Shown here: positions 11,701 through 21,035 of the stretch, piece after piece
Position numbering within the stretch: position 1 is the stretch's first letter
Layout: every line of letters starts with the position of its first letter
NCBI RefSeq assembly: GCF_000250675.2
Contig: NC_018681.1
Coordinates: forward strand, 4,836,001-4,900,000
DNA from: Nocardia brasiliensis ATCC 700358
Lineage (GTDB): Bacteria; Actinomycetota; Actinomycetes; Mycobacteriales; Mycobacteriaceae
Length of the DNA: 64,000 nt
Direction: 5' to 3'
Position numbers and translations under genes: made by a program
The notes under the pieces: generated by a model
The model's input: the letters and a program-made list of their open reading frames with translations, nothing else
The model's database searches: none
Told to the model about the DNA's origin: nothing

Positions 11701-14700
11701 AGCACCCGACGCGGACCCAACCCCCGAATCCGATCCACCGTCGCCGCCCGCCACTCCCGCATCTGCGCCAACGGAATCGCCGCACCGGTGTAACTGCTGT
11801 TCCACCCACCGAAGTCGTTGCCGAACCCGGCCTGTGCGCCGATTCGGGTGCCGGGCTCGCTCATCCCGGCGTACAGGTCGTCGTAGACCCGGCGCCACTG
11901 CCCCACCAACTCGTCCTCGCCCACGATCGGCCCCGAACGGTCGGCGACGACGTAACCCACCAGCTGCTTGCCGCCCTCGTTGCCGGTGTCGCGGGCCACC
12001 ACCACCGCCTGCGCCACCGACGGGTGTTGCGCCAGTACGGATTCCACCTCGGCCGGTTCCACCCGGAACCCGCGGATCTTGACCTGATCGTCGGCCCGGC
12101 CGACGAACTCCAGCACGCCCGAATCCGTCCAGCGGACCATGTCGCCGGTCCGATACAGCCGTCCGCCCGCCGGATCGAACGGATCGGCCACGAACCGCGC
12201 GGCAGTCAACCCCGCCCGCCCGCGGTAGCCGCGCGCCAATTGCGCGCCGGACACATACAATTCACCGGCCACGCCCACCGGGACCGGCGTGAGCCACGAA
12301 TCCAGCACGTACACACGGCTGTTCGCCACCGGCGCCCCGATCGGGACCACCGCGTCCCGCAGGCCGGCGGGCACGCGATAAGCGGTGACGTCCACCGTCG
12401 CCTCGGTCGGACCGTAGAGGTTGTCGACCCGGACATCGCCGCACACCGTTTGCAACGCGTCGACCAATCCGCTGGGCAACGTGTCGGCTCCGGTGTTCAC
12501 CTGGGTCAGGCTGCGCAGGGGCGTGCCCGGCAACGACACCGCGTGCTCGACCAGCGCCGAGAGCAGCGGCGGTGTCGCGAACAGCTTCGTCACCGACCGG
12601 CTCGCGATCAGGCGGGTGATCTCCCCCGGATCCGAGCGCTCCGCCGCGGCGATCACCAGCGCCGCGCCGCCGCACAGCGCGGGCCAGATCTCGTAGGTGG
12701 ACGCGTCGAACGCGACCGAGGAGTGCACCAGCACCCGATCGCCGGAACTCGCCGACCAGGCCTGGGCCACCAGGTTGACCACGTTGCGATGCGTCACGCC
12801 GACACCTTTGGGCACGCCGGTCGAACCGGACGTATAGATCACATACGCCAGGTTCTGCGGCCGAGCCGTACCGCCGACGTCGCCGAGATCCGGCAGCTCC
12901 GCCGTGTCGACCTCCAGGCGCGGTATCGCGTTGTGCGGCAACACGTTCTCGGTGGCGGCATCGGTGAGCACGAGCACCGGCGCCGCGTCGTCCAGCACGA
13001 ACGCCAAACGATCCGTCGCGTACACCGGATCGACCGGCAGATATCCGCCACCCGCCTTCAGCACCGCGAGCAACGCGACGACCAGCTCCGGCGACCGGGG
13101 CAGGGCCACCGCGACGACGCGGTCGGGGCCGACGCCGTGGGCGCGCAGGCGCCGCGCGAGCCGATCGGCCTGGCCGTCGAGGTCACGGTAGGTGAGTTCG
13201 GTCGCCGCGCCGACGACGGCCACCGCGTCGGGGGTGCGGGCGGCCTGCTTTTCGAACAGCCCGGCCACGGTGGTTTCCGGCAGCGCGCACGCGGTGTCGT
13301 TCCAGCGGGCCAGCACCAGTTCACGTTCCGCACCGTCGAGCAGATCGATTGTGCCCACCGGTTCGGCCGGGCTCGACACCGCCTGCCGCAGTACCCGCAC
13401 CAGCCGGTGCGCCATGGCCGCGACCGTGGACCGATCGAACAGTTCGGTCGCGTACTCGACGAAGCCGCGCCACGGCGCACCGGCCGGTGCCTCCGAGACA
13501 TTGAAGAACAGGTCGAAGCGCGAGGTGGCGGTGGACGCGTCGTACGGTTCGAGCCGCACCCCCGACAGCTCCAGGGCGGGCAGCGTGTTGTTCTGGAAGG
13601 CCAGCGTCACCTGGAACAGCGGATGGTGCGCCGCCGAACGCACCGGGTTGAGCAACTCCACCAGCAGTTCGAACGGAATATCCTGATTCTCGTACGCGGC
13701 CAGCGCTTTCGCCCGGACCTGCCCCAGCACCTCGGCGAACGACGCCGCGGCCGTGACCGTGGCGCGCAGCACCCAGGTGTTCACGAAGAAGCCGACCAGA
13801 TCCGCCAACGCCTCGTCGGTCCGCCCGGCGATCGGCGCGCCGATCGGAATATCCTCCCCCGCACCGAGTTTGGACAGCAACACGACCAGCGCCGCTTGCC
13901 ACACCATCGACACGGTCGCGCCTTCGCGAGCCGCGAACTGTTCCACCTCCGCGCGCAGTGACGCGTCGACCTCGAAGGGGACCACGTCGCCGCGGTAGCT
14001 CGCCACCCGCGGCCGCGGCCGGTCGGCGGGCAGCCGCAGCTGCTCGGGCAGATCGTCGAGTTCGTTTCGCCAGTACTCGAATTGGCGCGCGAGCACACTG
14101 TCCGGATCGTCCGGCGCGCCGAGCAGGTCCCGCTGCCACAGCGTGTAGTCCACGTACTGCACCGGCAGCGCGGTCCAGCGCGGGGCGCGGCCGGCCAGGC
14201 GGGAGTCGTACGCGGCGGACAGATCCCGCAGCAGCGGCGTCAGCGACCAGCCGTCCCCGGCGATGTGATGGACCAGCATCACCGCGACGCACGCGTCCGG
14301 GGCGTACCGGAAAACACTGGTACGCACGGGGATCTCCGCGGACAGGTCGAACCCGTAGCGGGCGGCCTCGGTCACGGCCGCGGCCACCTCGGCGGCGGCC
14401 ACGTCGGTCACCAGCACCGGCACCTCGATGTCGTCCGTCGCGAGTACCCGCTGGGCGGGCACGCCGTCGGCGGCGACGAAGATCGTGCGCAAGCTCTCGT
14501 GCCTGGCCACCACATCACGCACGGCGGCACCGAAGGCCGTGATGTCCAGTCCGTGCAGCCGGACCGCCAGCACCATGTTGTAGGTGGCCGAGGGACCTTC
14601 CAGGCGGTGGATGAACCACAGCCGCTGCTGCGCGTAGGACAGCGGAATCACCTCGGGCCGAGCCTGACTCAGCAGCGCGGGACGCACCTTCGCGTCGGCG

Positions 14701-17700
14701 TCGAGCCTGGTCACCAGCTGCGCCACGCTCGGCGCATCGAACACCGTCCGGATCGGCACCTCGACACCGAGCACCACCCGGATCCGGCTGGCCAGCCGGG
14801 TGGCCAGCAGCGAATGACCACCCAGTTCGAAGAAACTGTCGTCCACGCCGACCCGGTCGCGGCCGAGGATCTCGCGATACAGCTCGACCAGCATGTGTTC
14901 CTGGATGGTGCTCGGTGCGCGATACCGTGCGCCGGAACGCAACTCGGGCGCGGGCAGCGCGCCCCGATCCAGTTTGCCGTTCGGTGTCAACGGCACCGCG
15001 TCGAGGACGAGAACCGCTGCGGGCACCATGAATTCGGGCAGCCGCTCGGCGGCGAACGCGCGCACGTCCGCGCCGGTCAGCTCGGCGTGACCGTTCGTGC
15101 CCGCCGCCCTGCCAGTGTGCTGGGCGACGACGTAGCCCACCAACTGCTCGCCGCCGGCGGTGTTCCGGGCCACGACCACGGCGCGGGACACCGAAGGATG
15201 CTGTGCCAGCACGATTTCCACTTCTCCCGGCTCCACCCGGAAGCCGCGGATCTTCACCTGATCGTCGACCCGCCCGACGAACTCCAGCTGCCCGGACCGG
15301 TTCCAGCGCACCACATCACCGGTGCGGTACAACCGTCCGCCTGCCGTATCGAAGGGATCGGCCACGAACCGTGTGGCGGTGAACCCCGGCCGCCCGCGAT
15401 ATCCGCGCGACACTTGGGCCCCGGCCACGTACAGCTCCCCCGCGACGCCGATCGGCACCGGCCGCAGCCACGAATCCAGCACGAACGCACGGACATCGGC
15501 CAGCGGTGACCCGATCGGCACCGCAGGCGCGTGCGCGCTCACGCCGTCGGCGTGGAACACCGTGGCGAACACCGTGGTCTCGGTCGGCCCGTAGCCGTTG
15601 CTCACCCGTGCGCCGGCACTGGCGGTCCGCGCCCGGTGCACCAGTGCCGCGTCGAGTTCGGCGCCACCGACGATCACCTGGTTCAAGCCGCGCAGCGGCC
15701 GGCCCGGCATCGTTTCCGCGTGTTCGAGCAGCACCGCCAGCAACGCCGGAGTGCAGAACATCTTGGTCACCGCCCGCGACGCGACCAGTCCGATGATCTC
15801 GGCCGCGTCCGACCGCGGCGCACCGGCGAGCACCACGGCGCCGCCCGCGATCAGCGCGGGCCAGATCTCGTAGGTCGAGGCGTCGAACGCGGTCGAGGAG
15901 TGCACCAGGACGCGCTCGCCCGGTCCCGCCGCCCACGCCTGTCCCGCAAGGCTGTGCACGTTGTCGTGTGTGACCGCAACACCTTTGGGCACACCGGTCG
16001 AGCCGGACGTGTAGATCAAGTACGCCAGATTGCCCGTACGCGCGGCACCGCCGCGTGGCGCTCCGGTTGTGCCGAGGTACTCGAGCTCATCGAGGTGCAG
16101 ACGGGCGACCGCGGTGTCCGGCAGCGTAGGGGCGGTGGCACGGTCGGTGACGAGCACCACGGGTGCGGCATCGGCGAGGATGAACGCCAGCCGGTCCGAG
16201 GGATACGCCGGATCGATCGGCAGGTACCCGCCACCCGCTTTCCACACCGCCAGCAACGCCACGATCAGCTGCGGTGCGCGCGGCAAAGCCACCGCCACAA
16301 TCGTTTCCGGACCCACCCCCTGCGCGGTCAGGACGTGCGCGAGCCGATTCGCCCGATCATCGAGTTCCTGGTACGAGATCTCTGCGTCCGCGCCGACGAC
16401 CGCGGTCGCGGCCGGGGTCGCGGCCGCCTGCGCCTCGAACCGCTCGAGCGTGGTACCGCGCCGAACCGACGGCACGGCGTGCTGGTTCCACTGCCGCACC
16501 ACCAGATTCCGCTCCGCGCCGTCGAGGACGTCGATCGACCCCACCGGACGGTCCGGATCCGCCACCACCTGGCGCAGGATCCGCACCCAGCGCGCGGCCA
16601 TCGCCGTGACGGTGTCTCGATCGAACAACTCGGTGGCGTATTCGATGTAACCGTGCCAGCCGACCGGCTCAGGCGCGGCACCGTGATCCGGGGCGTCGGC
16701 GATGTCGAAGGTCAGATCGAAGCGCGACGTGGTGGTGGGCGGCAGGAAAGGCGTCACGTCGGCGCCGGGCAGGGCGAGCGCCGGAAAGGCGTTGTTCTGC
16801 AACGTCAGCAGCACCTGGAACAGCGGATGATGGGCCGCCGAACGCGCCGGATTGAGCAGCTCGACCAGCAGTTCGAACGGCGCGTCCTGGTTCTCGTAGG
16901 CGGCCAGCGCTTTTGCCCGGACTCCGGCCAGGATCTCGGTGAAAGCCGCCGCGGGCGCGACGGTCGCGCGCAGCACCCAGGTGTTGACGAAGCAGCCGAC
17001 CAGCTCGGCCAGCGCCTCGTCGGTCCGGCCCGCGATCGGCGAGCCGATCGGAATATCCTCGCCCGCACCGAGTTTGTTCAGCAACACCGCCAGCGCCGCC
17101 TGCAAGACCATCGACACCGTAGCGCCCGCGCTACCCGCGAGGTGCTCGACCGCGGCCCGGGTAGCGGCGTCGATCTCGAACAGGACGCGGTCGCCGCGAT
17201 AGCCCGCCACGCGCGGCCGCGGCCGATCCAGTGGCAGCGGCAGCTGCTCGGGCAGTTCGTCGAGTTCGGTTCGCCAGTAGTCGAATTGCCGCGCGAGCAC
17301 GCTGCCCGGGTCGGCGGCAGAGCCCAGCATCTCGCGCTGCCACAGCGTGTAATCTGCGTACTGCACCGGCAACGGCGCCCACAGCGGCTGGCGCTGCGCA
17401 CGCCGAGCCGTGTACGCCTGGGACACATCCCGCAGCAGCGTCGTCACCGACCAGCCGTCGCCGACGATGTGATGGATCAGCACGAGCAGCGCCCACTCGT
17501 CGGTGCCGCAGCGGAACACGTGGGCCCGCAGCGGGATCTCCGTCGACAGGTCGAAACGGTAGCCCGCGGCCTCGGCCACCGCGCCCGCCGCTTCGGCCGG
17601 ATCCACGTCGGTGACGAGCACGGGTATCCGCACGCTGCCCGGGTCGAGCACCTGCTGTGCGGGCACACCGTCGGTCTCGGCGAAGACCGTGCGCAGGCTT

Positions 17701-20700
17701 TCGTGTCTGGCCACCACGTCGCCGAGGGCCGCGGTGAACGCCGCCGGATCGAATGCGCCCCGCACCCGCGCCGCCAGCGGCACGTTGTAGGTGGCCGAGG
17801 GTCCTTCCAGCCGTTGGATGAACCACAGCCGCCGCTGGGCGTACGACAGCGGCAGCATGCCCGGCCGTGGACGAGTCGTGAGGGTGGGACGCACCTGGGC
17901 GCTGTCGTCGAGCCGAGTCACCAGCTGCGCCACGGTCGCCGCGTCGAAGACCGTCCGGATCGGCACCTCGACGCCCAGCGTCGCGCGGATTCGACTGATC
18001 AGGCGGGTGGCGGACAGCGAGTGGCCGCCCAATTCGAAGAAGCTGTCGTCCACGCCGACCCGGTCCACACCGAGCACCTCGGCGAACAGACCCGCCAGGA
18101 CCCGTTCGGTCTCGTTGCCCGGGGCTCGATATCCCGCCGAGGACACCCACTCCGGGGCAGGCAACGCGGCACGGTCGAGTTTTCCGTTGGGCGTCAACGG
18201 CACCGCGTCGAGCACCAGCACCGCGGCGGGCACCAGGAACTCGGGCAGCCGCTCGGCGGCGAATCGGCGCACCTGTGCCCCGTCCAGGCGGTGCCCGTTC
18301 GGGCGACCGTTGCGCTCGGCCACCACGTATCCGATCAGCTGCTTGCCGCCTTCGGTGTCGCCGGCCACCACCACCGCCTGGGCCACCGAGGGGTGCTGTG
18401 CCAGTACGGCTTCCACCTCGGCCGGTTCGATCCGGAAGCCGCGGATCTTGACCTGATCGTCGGCCCGGCCCAGGTATTCCAGGACGCCGCCCGTGGTCCA
18501 GCGGACCACGTCGCCCGTGCGATACAGGCGCCCGCCGCCCGCCGGATCGAACGGATCGGCCACGAAACGGGCCGCGGTCAGCCCGGCTCGTCCCTGGTAG
18601 CCGCGCGCCAATTGCGCGCCCGCTACATACAATTCACCGGCGACACCCACGGGTACCGGCAGCAACCACGAATCCAGCACGTACACCCGCATATTCCCCA
18701 GCGCCGACCCGATCGGGCTGCCGCCGCGGGCGCGCTGCGCCGCCGACAGTTCGAGTCGCGTGACGTGCACGGTGGTTTCGGTGATCCCGTACATGTTCAC
18801 CAGTGCCGGGCCGGGCCCGTGGCCCGCCGCGTACCACGGCCGCAGGTAGCCGGGCTGCAATGCTTCGCCGCCGAAAATCACCATGCGCAAGGACGATTCG
18901 ACGCGGTCGCCGGCGGCGCGCGCTTCGGCCAGCGCGTAGAAGGCGGACGGCGTCTGGTTGAGCACCGTCACGTTCTGGTCCACCACCAGATCCCACAGCT
19001 GTGCCGGGGTGCGCACCACGTCCCACGGCACCACGACGCCCCGGCCGCCGTGCAGCAGCGCACCCCAGATCTCCCACACCGAGAAGTCGAAGGCCTGCGA
19101 ATGGCACCATGCCCATACGTCTTCCGGACCGAAGCCGCACCACGGAGCGGTGCTCAGGAACAGCGAGGCCACGTTGCGATGGGTGACCCCGACGCCCTTC
19201 GGCCGCCCGGTGGACCCGGACGTGTAGATGAGGTAGGCCAGATTGCCCGGTCGCAACGGCACCGGACGCACCACGCCCGACCGTTCCCCCGCGACCTCCC
19301 CGACCATGATGACCGGAACCGGGTTGCGCGGCAACGTGTTCGCGGTGGCCTCATCGGTGACCACGGCCACCGGCGCGGCATCGTGGAGCACGAATGCCAG
19401 CCGCTCGGCCGGATAGCCCGGATCGACGGGCAGATAGGCGCCGCCCGCCTTCACCACCGCCAGGATCGCGACGATCAATTCCACCGATCGCGGCAACGCG
19501 ACGGCCACCACGCTGTCCGGCCGCACGCCGCGGGAAATCAGCGTGCGCGCCACCCGATCCGACCACAGGTCGAGGTCCCGGTAGGAGAGTTCGGCCGGGC
19601 CGGACACCACCGCGACCGCGTCGGGCGCGCGGCGCACCTGCTCTTCGAACAGTCCCACCAACGTCGCCTCCGGGTCCACCGGCACCGCCGTGTCGTTCCA
19701 CGCCTGCAGCACCAGGCGGCGGTCGGGACCGAGAATGTCCACCGCGCCGATGGATACGCCGGGATCGGCGATCGCCTGGCGCAGGAAACCCGCGATGGAG
19801 TCGAGATAGGTGTGCAGGTCGGCGTCGGTATACCGTTGCGCGTCACCCTCGATCCGCAGATAGCCGCCCCGGTCCGAACGCCGCTCGTAATAGAAGACGA
19901 TGGACAGATCGCCGCTGTTACCGGCGGAATAGAGCTGGAGATCGGCGGTGCCGCCCGACATTTCCAGCGCCCCGAAAAACGACATGACGTTGACGACCGG
20001 ACCGAACGGATTGCCTTTCGTCTTCGGCATTCTCAGGTCCCGGCGGATATCGGAGAGTCCGTACCGCAGATGATCGCGGGCGCCGGCAATGGTCGCGTAG
20101 ATCCGATGGGCCAGCTCCGCCAGCGACAGATTGCGGTTCGAATCGACCAGCAGCGGTACCGTGTCCGACAGCTGGCACGGCGTCTTGTGCGCGATCCCGA
20201 CCTGATTCGACACCGGTATCTGCAAACAGAATTCGTCGCGCAACGCGTAGCGCTGGATCGCGGCCGCCGCCACGGACAGCAGCAGATACGGCAGCTTCAC
20301 GTCGGCCGCGCGTGCGGCGCTCAGCAGCCCGCCCAGTTCCGCGCCGGAGAAGCTGTGGGTACTGCCGATGCGGCCCGGTGGCGTGCCCGGCGCCGCGTTG
20401 CCCGGCAGCCGCAGCGGCTCGATCCCCGCGGGAATCTGCTTGCGCCAGTATGCACGATCGATCGCCTGCTGACGGCGGCGGTAGGCGAGATCATGCTCGA
20501 TGAGAGCATCGATGTGCACGAAATCGGCTGGTGCTATCGGTGTTCCGGCCACCATGGCGCAGTACACGTCGAGCACCCGCTGCGCCCAGGTGGCCACGCC
20601 GACACCGTCCATGATGATGTGGTGGAAGCACATCGAGAGCAGGTAGTGATCGGCGCCGACCTCGAGCAGCGCGACCCGCAGCAGCGAGTCCAGCTCCAGA

Positions 20701-21035
20701 TCGAACCCGAGTTCACGTTCCCGGGCCAGGTAGTCCAGCGCCGCGGCGGTGGGGTCCGGTTCCGCGGTGAAGTCGACGTAGGTCGGCAGCCAATCCCGGA
20801 TATCCCGTTCCACCTGCATCGGCCCGTTCGGTCCACGGACGATGTTGACCGTCAGCGACGGCGACTCCGCGAAAACCTGCTGCAGGGCGTCGGCGAAATA
20901 TCCGAGTTCCAGATCCGTATGGATATCGATGTAGACGATGCAATTATTGGGAATATCGGAAAGTTCGTGCGCTATCCACAGTTCTTTCTGAATCGAAGTC
21001 AAACTGCGCAGCAGCGATTTGTTACCGGATTGCAT
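5793..21035 (-). CDS. Four-module non-ribosomal peptide synthetase with two methyltransferase domains
   Basis: 5080 residues. Order: C1 (HHIIMDG, 138-144), A1 (core near 600, NGKLDR near 951), T1 (near 1005); C2 (HHIVGDG near 1189), A2, T2 (near 2072); C3 (HHIAGDG near 2255), A3 with inserted methyltransferase (3045-3300, VLEIGVGSG near 3112), T3 (near 3538); C4 (near 3722), A4 with second methyltransferase (4515-4790, LLEIGVGSG near 4598), T4 (near 5022). The methyltransferases sit between A8 and A10, as N-methyltransferases do. Pocket codes aligned by eye to GrsA: A1 DFWNIGMVHK (threonine), A2 DAYFIGGVFK (possibly aliphatic), A3 DAYFNGLVDK and A4 DAYFIGGACK (unassigned). No epimerase, thioesterase or reductase domain is present. 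C1 differs from the others and may take an acyl or carrier-bound starter. A GAGGGAG ribosome site precedes the ATG. The protein stops right after T4, coupled to the next synthetase gene. Confidence 0.97.
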   Translation of the reverse strand: MQSGNKSLLRSLTSIQKELWIAHELSDIPNNCIVYIDIHTDLELGYFADALQQVFAESPSLTVNIVRGPNGPMQVERDIRDWLPTYVDFTAEPDPTAAALDYLARERELGFDLELDSLLRVALLEVGADHYLLSMCFHHIIMDGVGVATWAQRVLDVYCAMVAGTPIAPADFVHIDALIEHDLAYRRRQQAIDRAYWRKQIPAGIEPLRLPGNAAPGTPPGRIGSTHSFSGAELGGLLSAARAADVKLPYLLLSVAAAAIQRYALRDEFCLQIPVSNQVGIAHKTPCQLSDTVPLLVDSNRNLSLAELAHRIYATIAGARDHLRYGLSDIRRDLRMPKTKGNPFGPVVNVMSFFGALEMSGGTADLQLYSAGNSGDLSIVFYYERRSDRGGYLRIEGDAQRYTDADLHTYLDSIAGFLRQAIADPGVSIGAVDILGPDRRLVLQAWNDTAVPVDPEATLVGLFEEQVRRAPDAVAVVSGPAELSYRDLDLWSDRVARTLISRGVRPDSVVAVALPRSVELIVAILAVVKAGGAYLPVDPGYPAERLAFVLHDAAPVAVVTDEATANTLPRNPVPVIMVGEVAGERSGVVRPVPLRPGNLAYLIYTSGSTGRPKGVGVTHRNVASLFLSTAPWCGFGPEDVWAWCHSQAFDFSVWEIWGALLHGGRGVVVPWDVVRTPAQLWDLVVDQNVTVLNQTPSAFYALAEARAAGDRVESSLRMVIFGGEALQPGYLRPWYAAGHGPGPALVNMYGITETTVHVTRLELSAAQRARGGSPIGSALGNMRVYVLDSWLLPVPVGVAGELYVAGAQLARGYQGRAGLTAARFVADPFDPAGGGRLYRTGDVVRWTTGGVLEYLGRADDQVKIRGFRIEPAEVEAVLAQHPSVAQAVVVAGDTEGGKQLIGYVVAERNGRPNGHRLDGAQVRRFAAERLPEFLVPAAVLVLDAVPLTPNGKLDRAALPAPEWVSSAGYRAPGNETERVLAGLFAEVLGVDRVGVDDSFFELGGHSLSATRLISRIRATLGVEVPIRTVFDAATVAQLVTRLDDSAQVRPTLTTRPRPGMLPLSYAQRRLWFIQRLEGPSATYNVPLAARVRGAFDPAAFTAALGDVVARHESLRTVFAETDGVPAQQVLDPGSVRIPVLVTDVDPAEAAGAVAEAAGYRFDLSTEIPLRAHVFRCGTDEWALLVLIHHIVGDGWSVTTLLRDVSQAYTARRAQRQPLWAPLPVQYADYTLWQREMLGSAADPGSVLARQFDYWRTELDELPEQLPLPLDRPRPRVAGYRGDRVLFEIDAATRAAVEHLAGSAGATVSMVLQAALAVLLNKLGAGEDIPIGSPIAGRTDEALAELVGCFVNTWVLRATVAPAAAFTEILAGVRAKALAAYENQDAPFELLVELLNPARSAAHHPLFQVLLTLQNNAFPALALPGADVTPFLPPTTTSRFDLTFDIADAPDHGAAPEPVGWHGYIEYATELFDRDTVTAMAARWVRILRQVVADPDRPVGSIDVLDGAERNLVVRQWNQHAVPSVRRGTTLERFEAQAAATPAATAVVGADAEISYQELDDRANRLAHVLTAQGVGPETIVAVALPRAPQLIVALLAVWKAGGGYLPIDPAYPSDRLAFILADAAPVVLVTDRATAPTLPDTAVARLHLDELEYLGTTGAPRGGAARTGNLAYLIYTSGSTGVPKGVAVTHDNVHSLAGQAWAAGPGERVLVHSSTAFDASTYEIWPALIAGGAVVLAGAPRSDAAEIIGLVASRAVTKMFCTPALLAVLLEHAETMPGRPLRGLNQVIVGGAELDAALVHRARTASAGARVSNGYGPTETTVFATVFHADGVSAHAPAVPIGSPLADVRAFVLDSWLRPVPIGVAGELYVAGAQVSRGYRGRPGFTATRFVADPFDTAGGRLYRTGDVVRWNRSGQLEFVGRVDDQVKIRGFRVEPGEVEIVLAQHPSVSRAVVVARNTAGGEQLVGYVVAQHTGRAAGTNGHAELTGADVRAFAAERLPEFMVPAAVLVLDAVPLTPNGKLDRGALPAPELRSGARYRAPSTIQEHMLVELYREILGRDRVGVDDSFFELGGHSLLATRLASRIRVVLGVEVPIRTVFDAPSVAQLVTRLDADAKVRPALLSQARPEVIPLSYAQQRLWFIHRLEGPSATYNMVLAVRLHGLDITAFGAAVRDVVARHESLRTIFVAADGVPAQRVLATDDIEVPVLVTDVAAAEVAAAVTEAARYGFDLSAEIPVRTSVFRYAPDACVAVMLVHHIAGDGWSLTPLLRDLSAAYDSRLAGRAPRWTALPVQYVDYTLWQRDLLGAPDDPDSVLARQFEYWRNELDDLPEQLRLPADRPRPRVASYRGDVVPFEVDASLRAEVEQFAAREGATVSMVWQAALVVLLSKLGAGEDIPIGAPIAGRTDEALADLVGFFVNTWVLRATVTAAASFAEVLGQVRAKALAAYENQDIPFELLVELLNPVRSAAHHPLFQVTLAFQNNTLPALELSGVRLEPYDASTATSRFDLFFNVSEAPAGAPWRGFVEYATELFDRSTVAAMAHRLVRVLRQAVSSPAEPVGTIDLLDGAERELVLARWNDTACALPETTVAGLFEKQAARTPDAVAVVGAATELTYRDLDGQADRLARRLRAHGVGPDRVVAVALPRSPELVVALLAVLKAGGGYLPVDPVYATDRLAFVLDDAAPVLVLTDAATENVLPHNAIPRLEVDTAELPDLGDVGGTARPQNLAYVIYTSGSTGVPKGVGVTHRNVVNLVAQAWSASSGDRVLVHSSVAFDASTYEIWPALCGGAALVIAAAERSDPGEITRLIASRSVTKLFATPPLLSALVEHAVSLPGTPLRSLTQVNTGADTLPSGLVDALQTVCGDVRVDNLYGPTEATVDVTAYRVPAGLRDAVVPIGAPVANSRVYVLDSWLTPVPVGVAGELYVSGAQLARGYRGRAGLTAARFVADPFDPAGGRLYRTGDMVRWTDSGVLEFVGRADDQVKIRGFRVEPAEVESVLAQHPSVAQAVVVARDTGNEGGKQLVGYVVADRSGPIVGEDELVGQWRRVYDDLYAGMSEPGTRIGAQAGFGNDFGGWNSSYTGAAIPLAQMREWRAATVDRIRGLGPRRVLEIGVGSGLLMSQLARECVEYHATDFSAETIASLRHQLAELSEDWVEHVELSVRAADDGSGLPAGHFDTVIVNSVIQYFPGERYLRRVLEHALRVLAPGGAVFVGDIRNLALLKEFTTAAQIRRNGGADPAAVEDRVRRDIAAEQELLLAPEYFEALRETLGIGAVDIALKRGYSVNELTRYRYDVVLYKAPVAPVAVAELPKAVFRDEEWLRTLLRERCAGVRVTGIPHAGLVGEVAAAHRIRNGVPVDPDRETGALAAGFEGVVGDYTARSAAGLLPEDLHRLGTEFGYRTAVTWSAEPGRMTAVFVDAVTAPDGPLADVYTQTVQGDPAGYANSPHAGLLAAEVRRWATDRLPEFMVPATVLVLDSVPLTATGKLDRAALPDPEFAPVRAYRAPRDERERVLAELFAEILGLDRVGIDDSFFALGGHSLLATRLASRIRVVLGVEVPIRTVFDAPTVAQLVTRLDAGAMLRPALVARPRPDVVPLSFAQRRLWFIHRLEGPSATYNMAYAVRLHGADAAVLTTAIGDVVRRHESLRTIFADADGVPSQRVLDADRLEVPVHRRTVDPAEVDAAVTDAVRYGFDLSTEIPLRADVFECGADEYVVVLLIHHIAGDGWSMTPLLRDLSTAYTARIGGRAPDQPPLPVQYVDYTLWQRELLGEATDPDSVLARQFEYWRRELDGLPDQLQLPADRPRPRVASYRGDMVFFEIDPEIRTAVERLAATEGATVSMVLQAALAVLLSRLGAGEDIPIGSPIAGRTDEALADLVGFFVNSWVLRAKVPVALSFREVLAQVRTKALAAYENQDVPFELLVELLNPARSAAHHPLFQVSLAFQNNSLPTLELPGVRFEPHVATTATARFDLFFNITDAPAGQAWSGLVEYATELFDGSTVETMVRRFEQVLRRIVVAPAAAVGSIDVLGADERESMLHRWNAATAAVPETTLIEVFEAQVARTPKELAVVCADTELTYHELDLRAGRLARMLTAYGVGAERLAAVALPRSPDLLVALLAVLKAGGGYLPIDPAYPSDRVEFVLTDAAPVVLVTDSATAKLLPSTAAPQVHLDAPDAVAAMAGRDGSAQVPSSAPAPQNLAYVIYTSGSTGRPKGVAITHRNVVNLVAQAWSVSSEDRVLVHSSIAFDATTYEIWPALCGGAAVVLTCEQRADLAEITRLVQRQSVTKMFATPPLLAALSDHVASLPGSPLQSLRRVIVGGAELTADVVRKLPERGARAQIMNGYGPTETTACVTTYDAGTELDGPVPIGVPVPNTRVYVLDSWLMPVPVGVAGELYVAGAQVGRGYRGRPGLTAARFVADPFDAAGGRLYRTGDVVRWNRSGQLEFAGRVDDQVKIRGFRVEPGEVETVLAQHPSVSSAVVVARETETGGKHLIGYVVPDRSGPAGGEDELVGQWRRVYDDLYSGASKAGNGSRNGHGGAAAPPAAGETPFGGDFGGWNSSYTGAPIPLAQMREWRSATVERIRGLGPGRLLEIGVGSGLLLSELAPDCVEYRATDLSAATVDTLRQQLARLDADWTDRVVLSAQAADDVTGLPQHHFDTVVLNSVVQYFPSEAYLRRVLDRVRGLLAPGGAVFVGDVRNLALLPEFTTAVQVTRHGGEDPAAVADRVRRDIAGEQELLLAPEYFLAAGFDAVDIQLKRGRSVNELTRFRYDVVLHTSPATPISVLDLPKVEFDDGDRLRELLRSRHPEGLRVTGIPHAGLLGQIAATRRIAEGMAVSSGPQSDPRTAGFEGMLASSDPAEVGLLPEDLHVLAGQFGYAAAVTWSARPDRMDAVFVDAAGAQGRSLDGVYLPAGAVEDRGHYANNPQDSLLPAGVRAFAAERLPDFMVPTAVLVLDAVPLTANGKLDRAALPDPDFLSAKAYRAPRNDLEQTLTGLFSEILGVGRVGIDDSFFALGGHSLLATRLASRIRAVLGVEVPIRVMFEAATVAELADRWPRLAPSRRPALRRMNREVGL

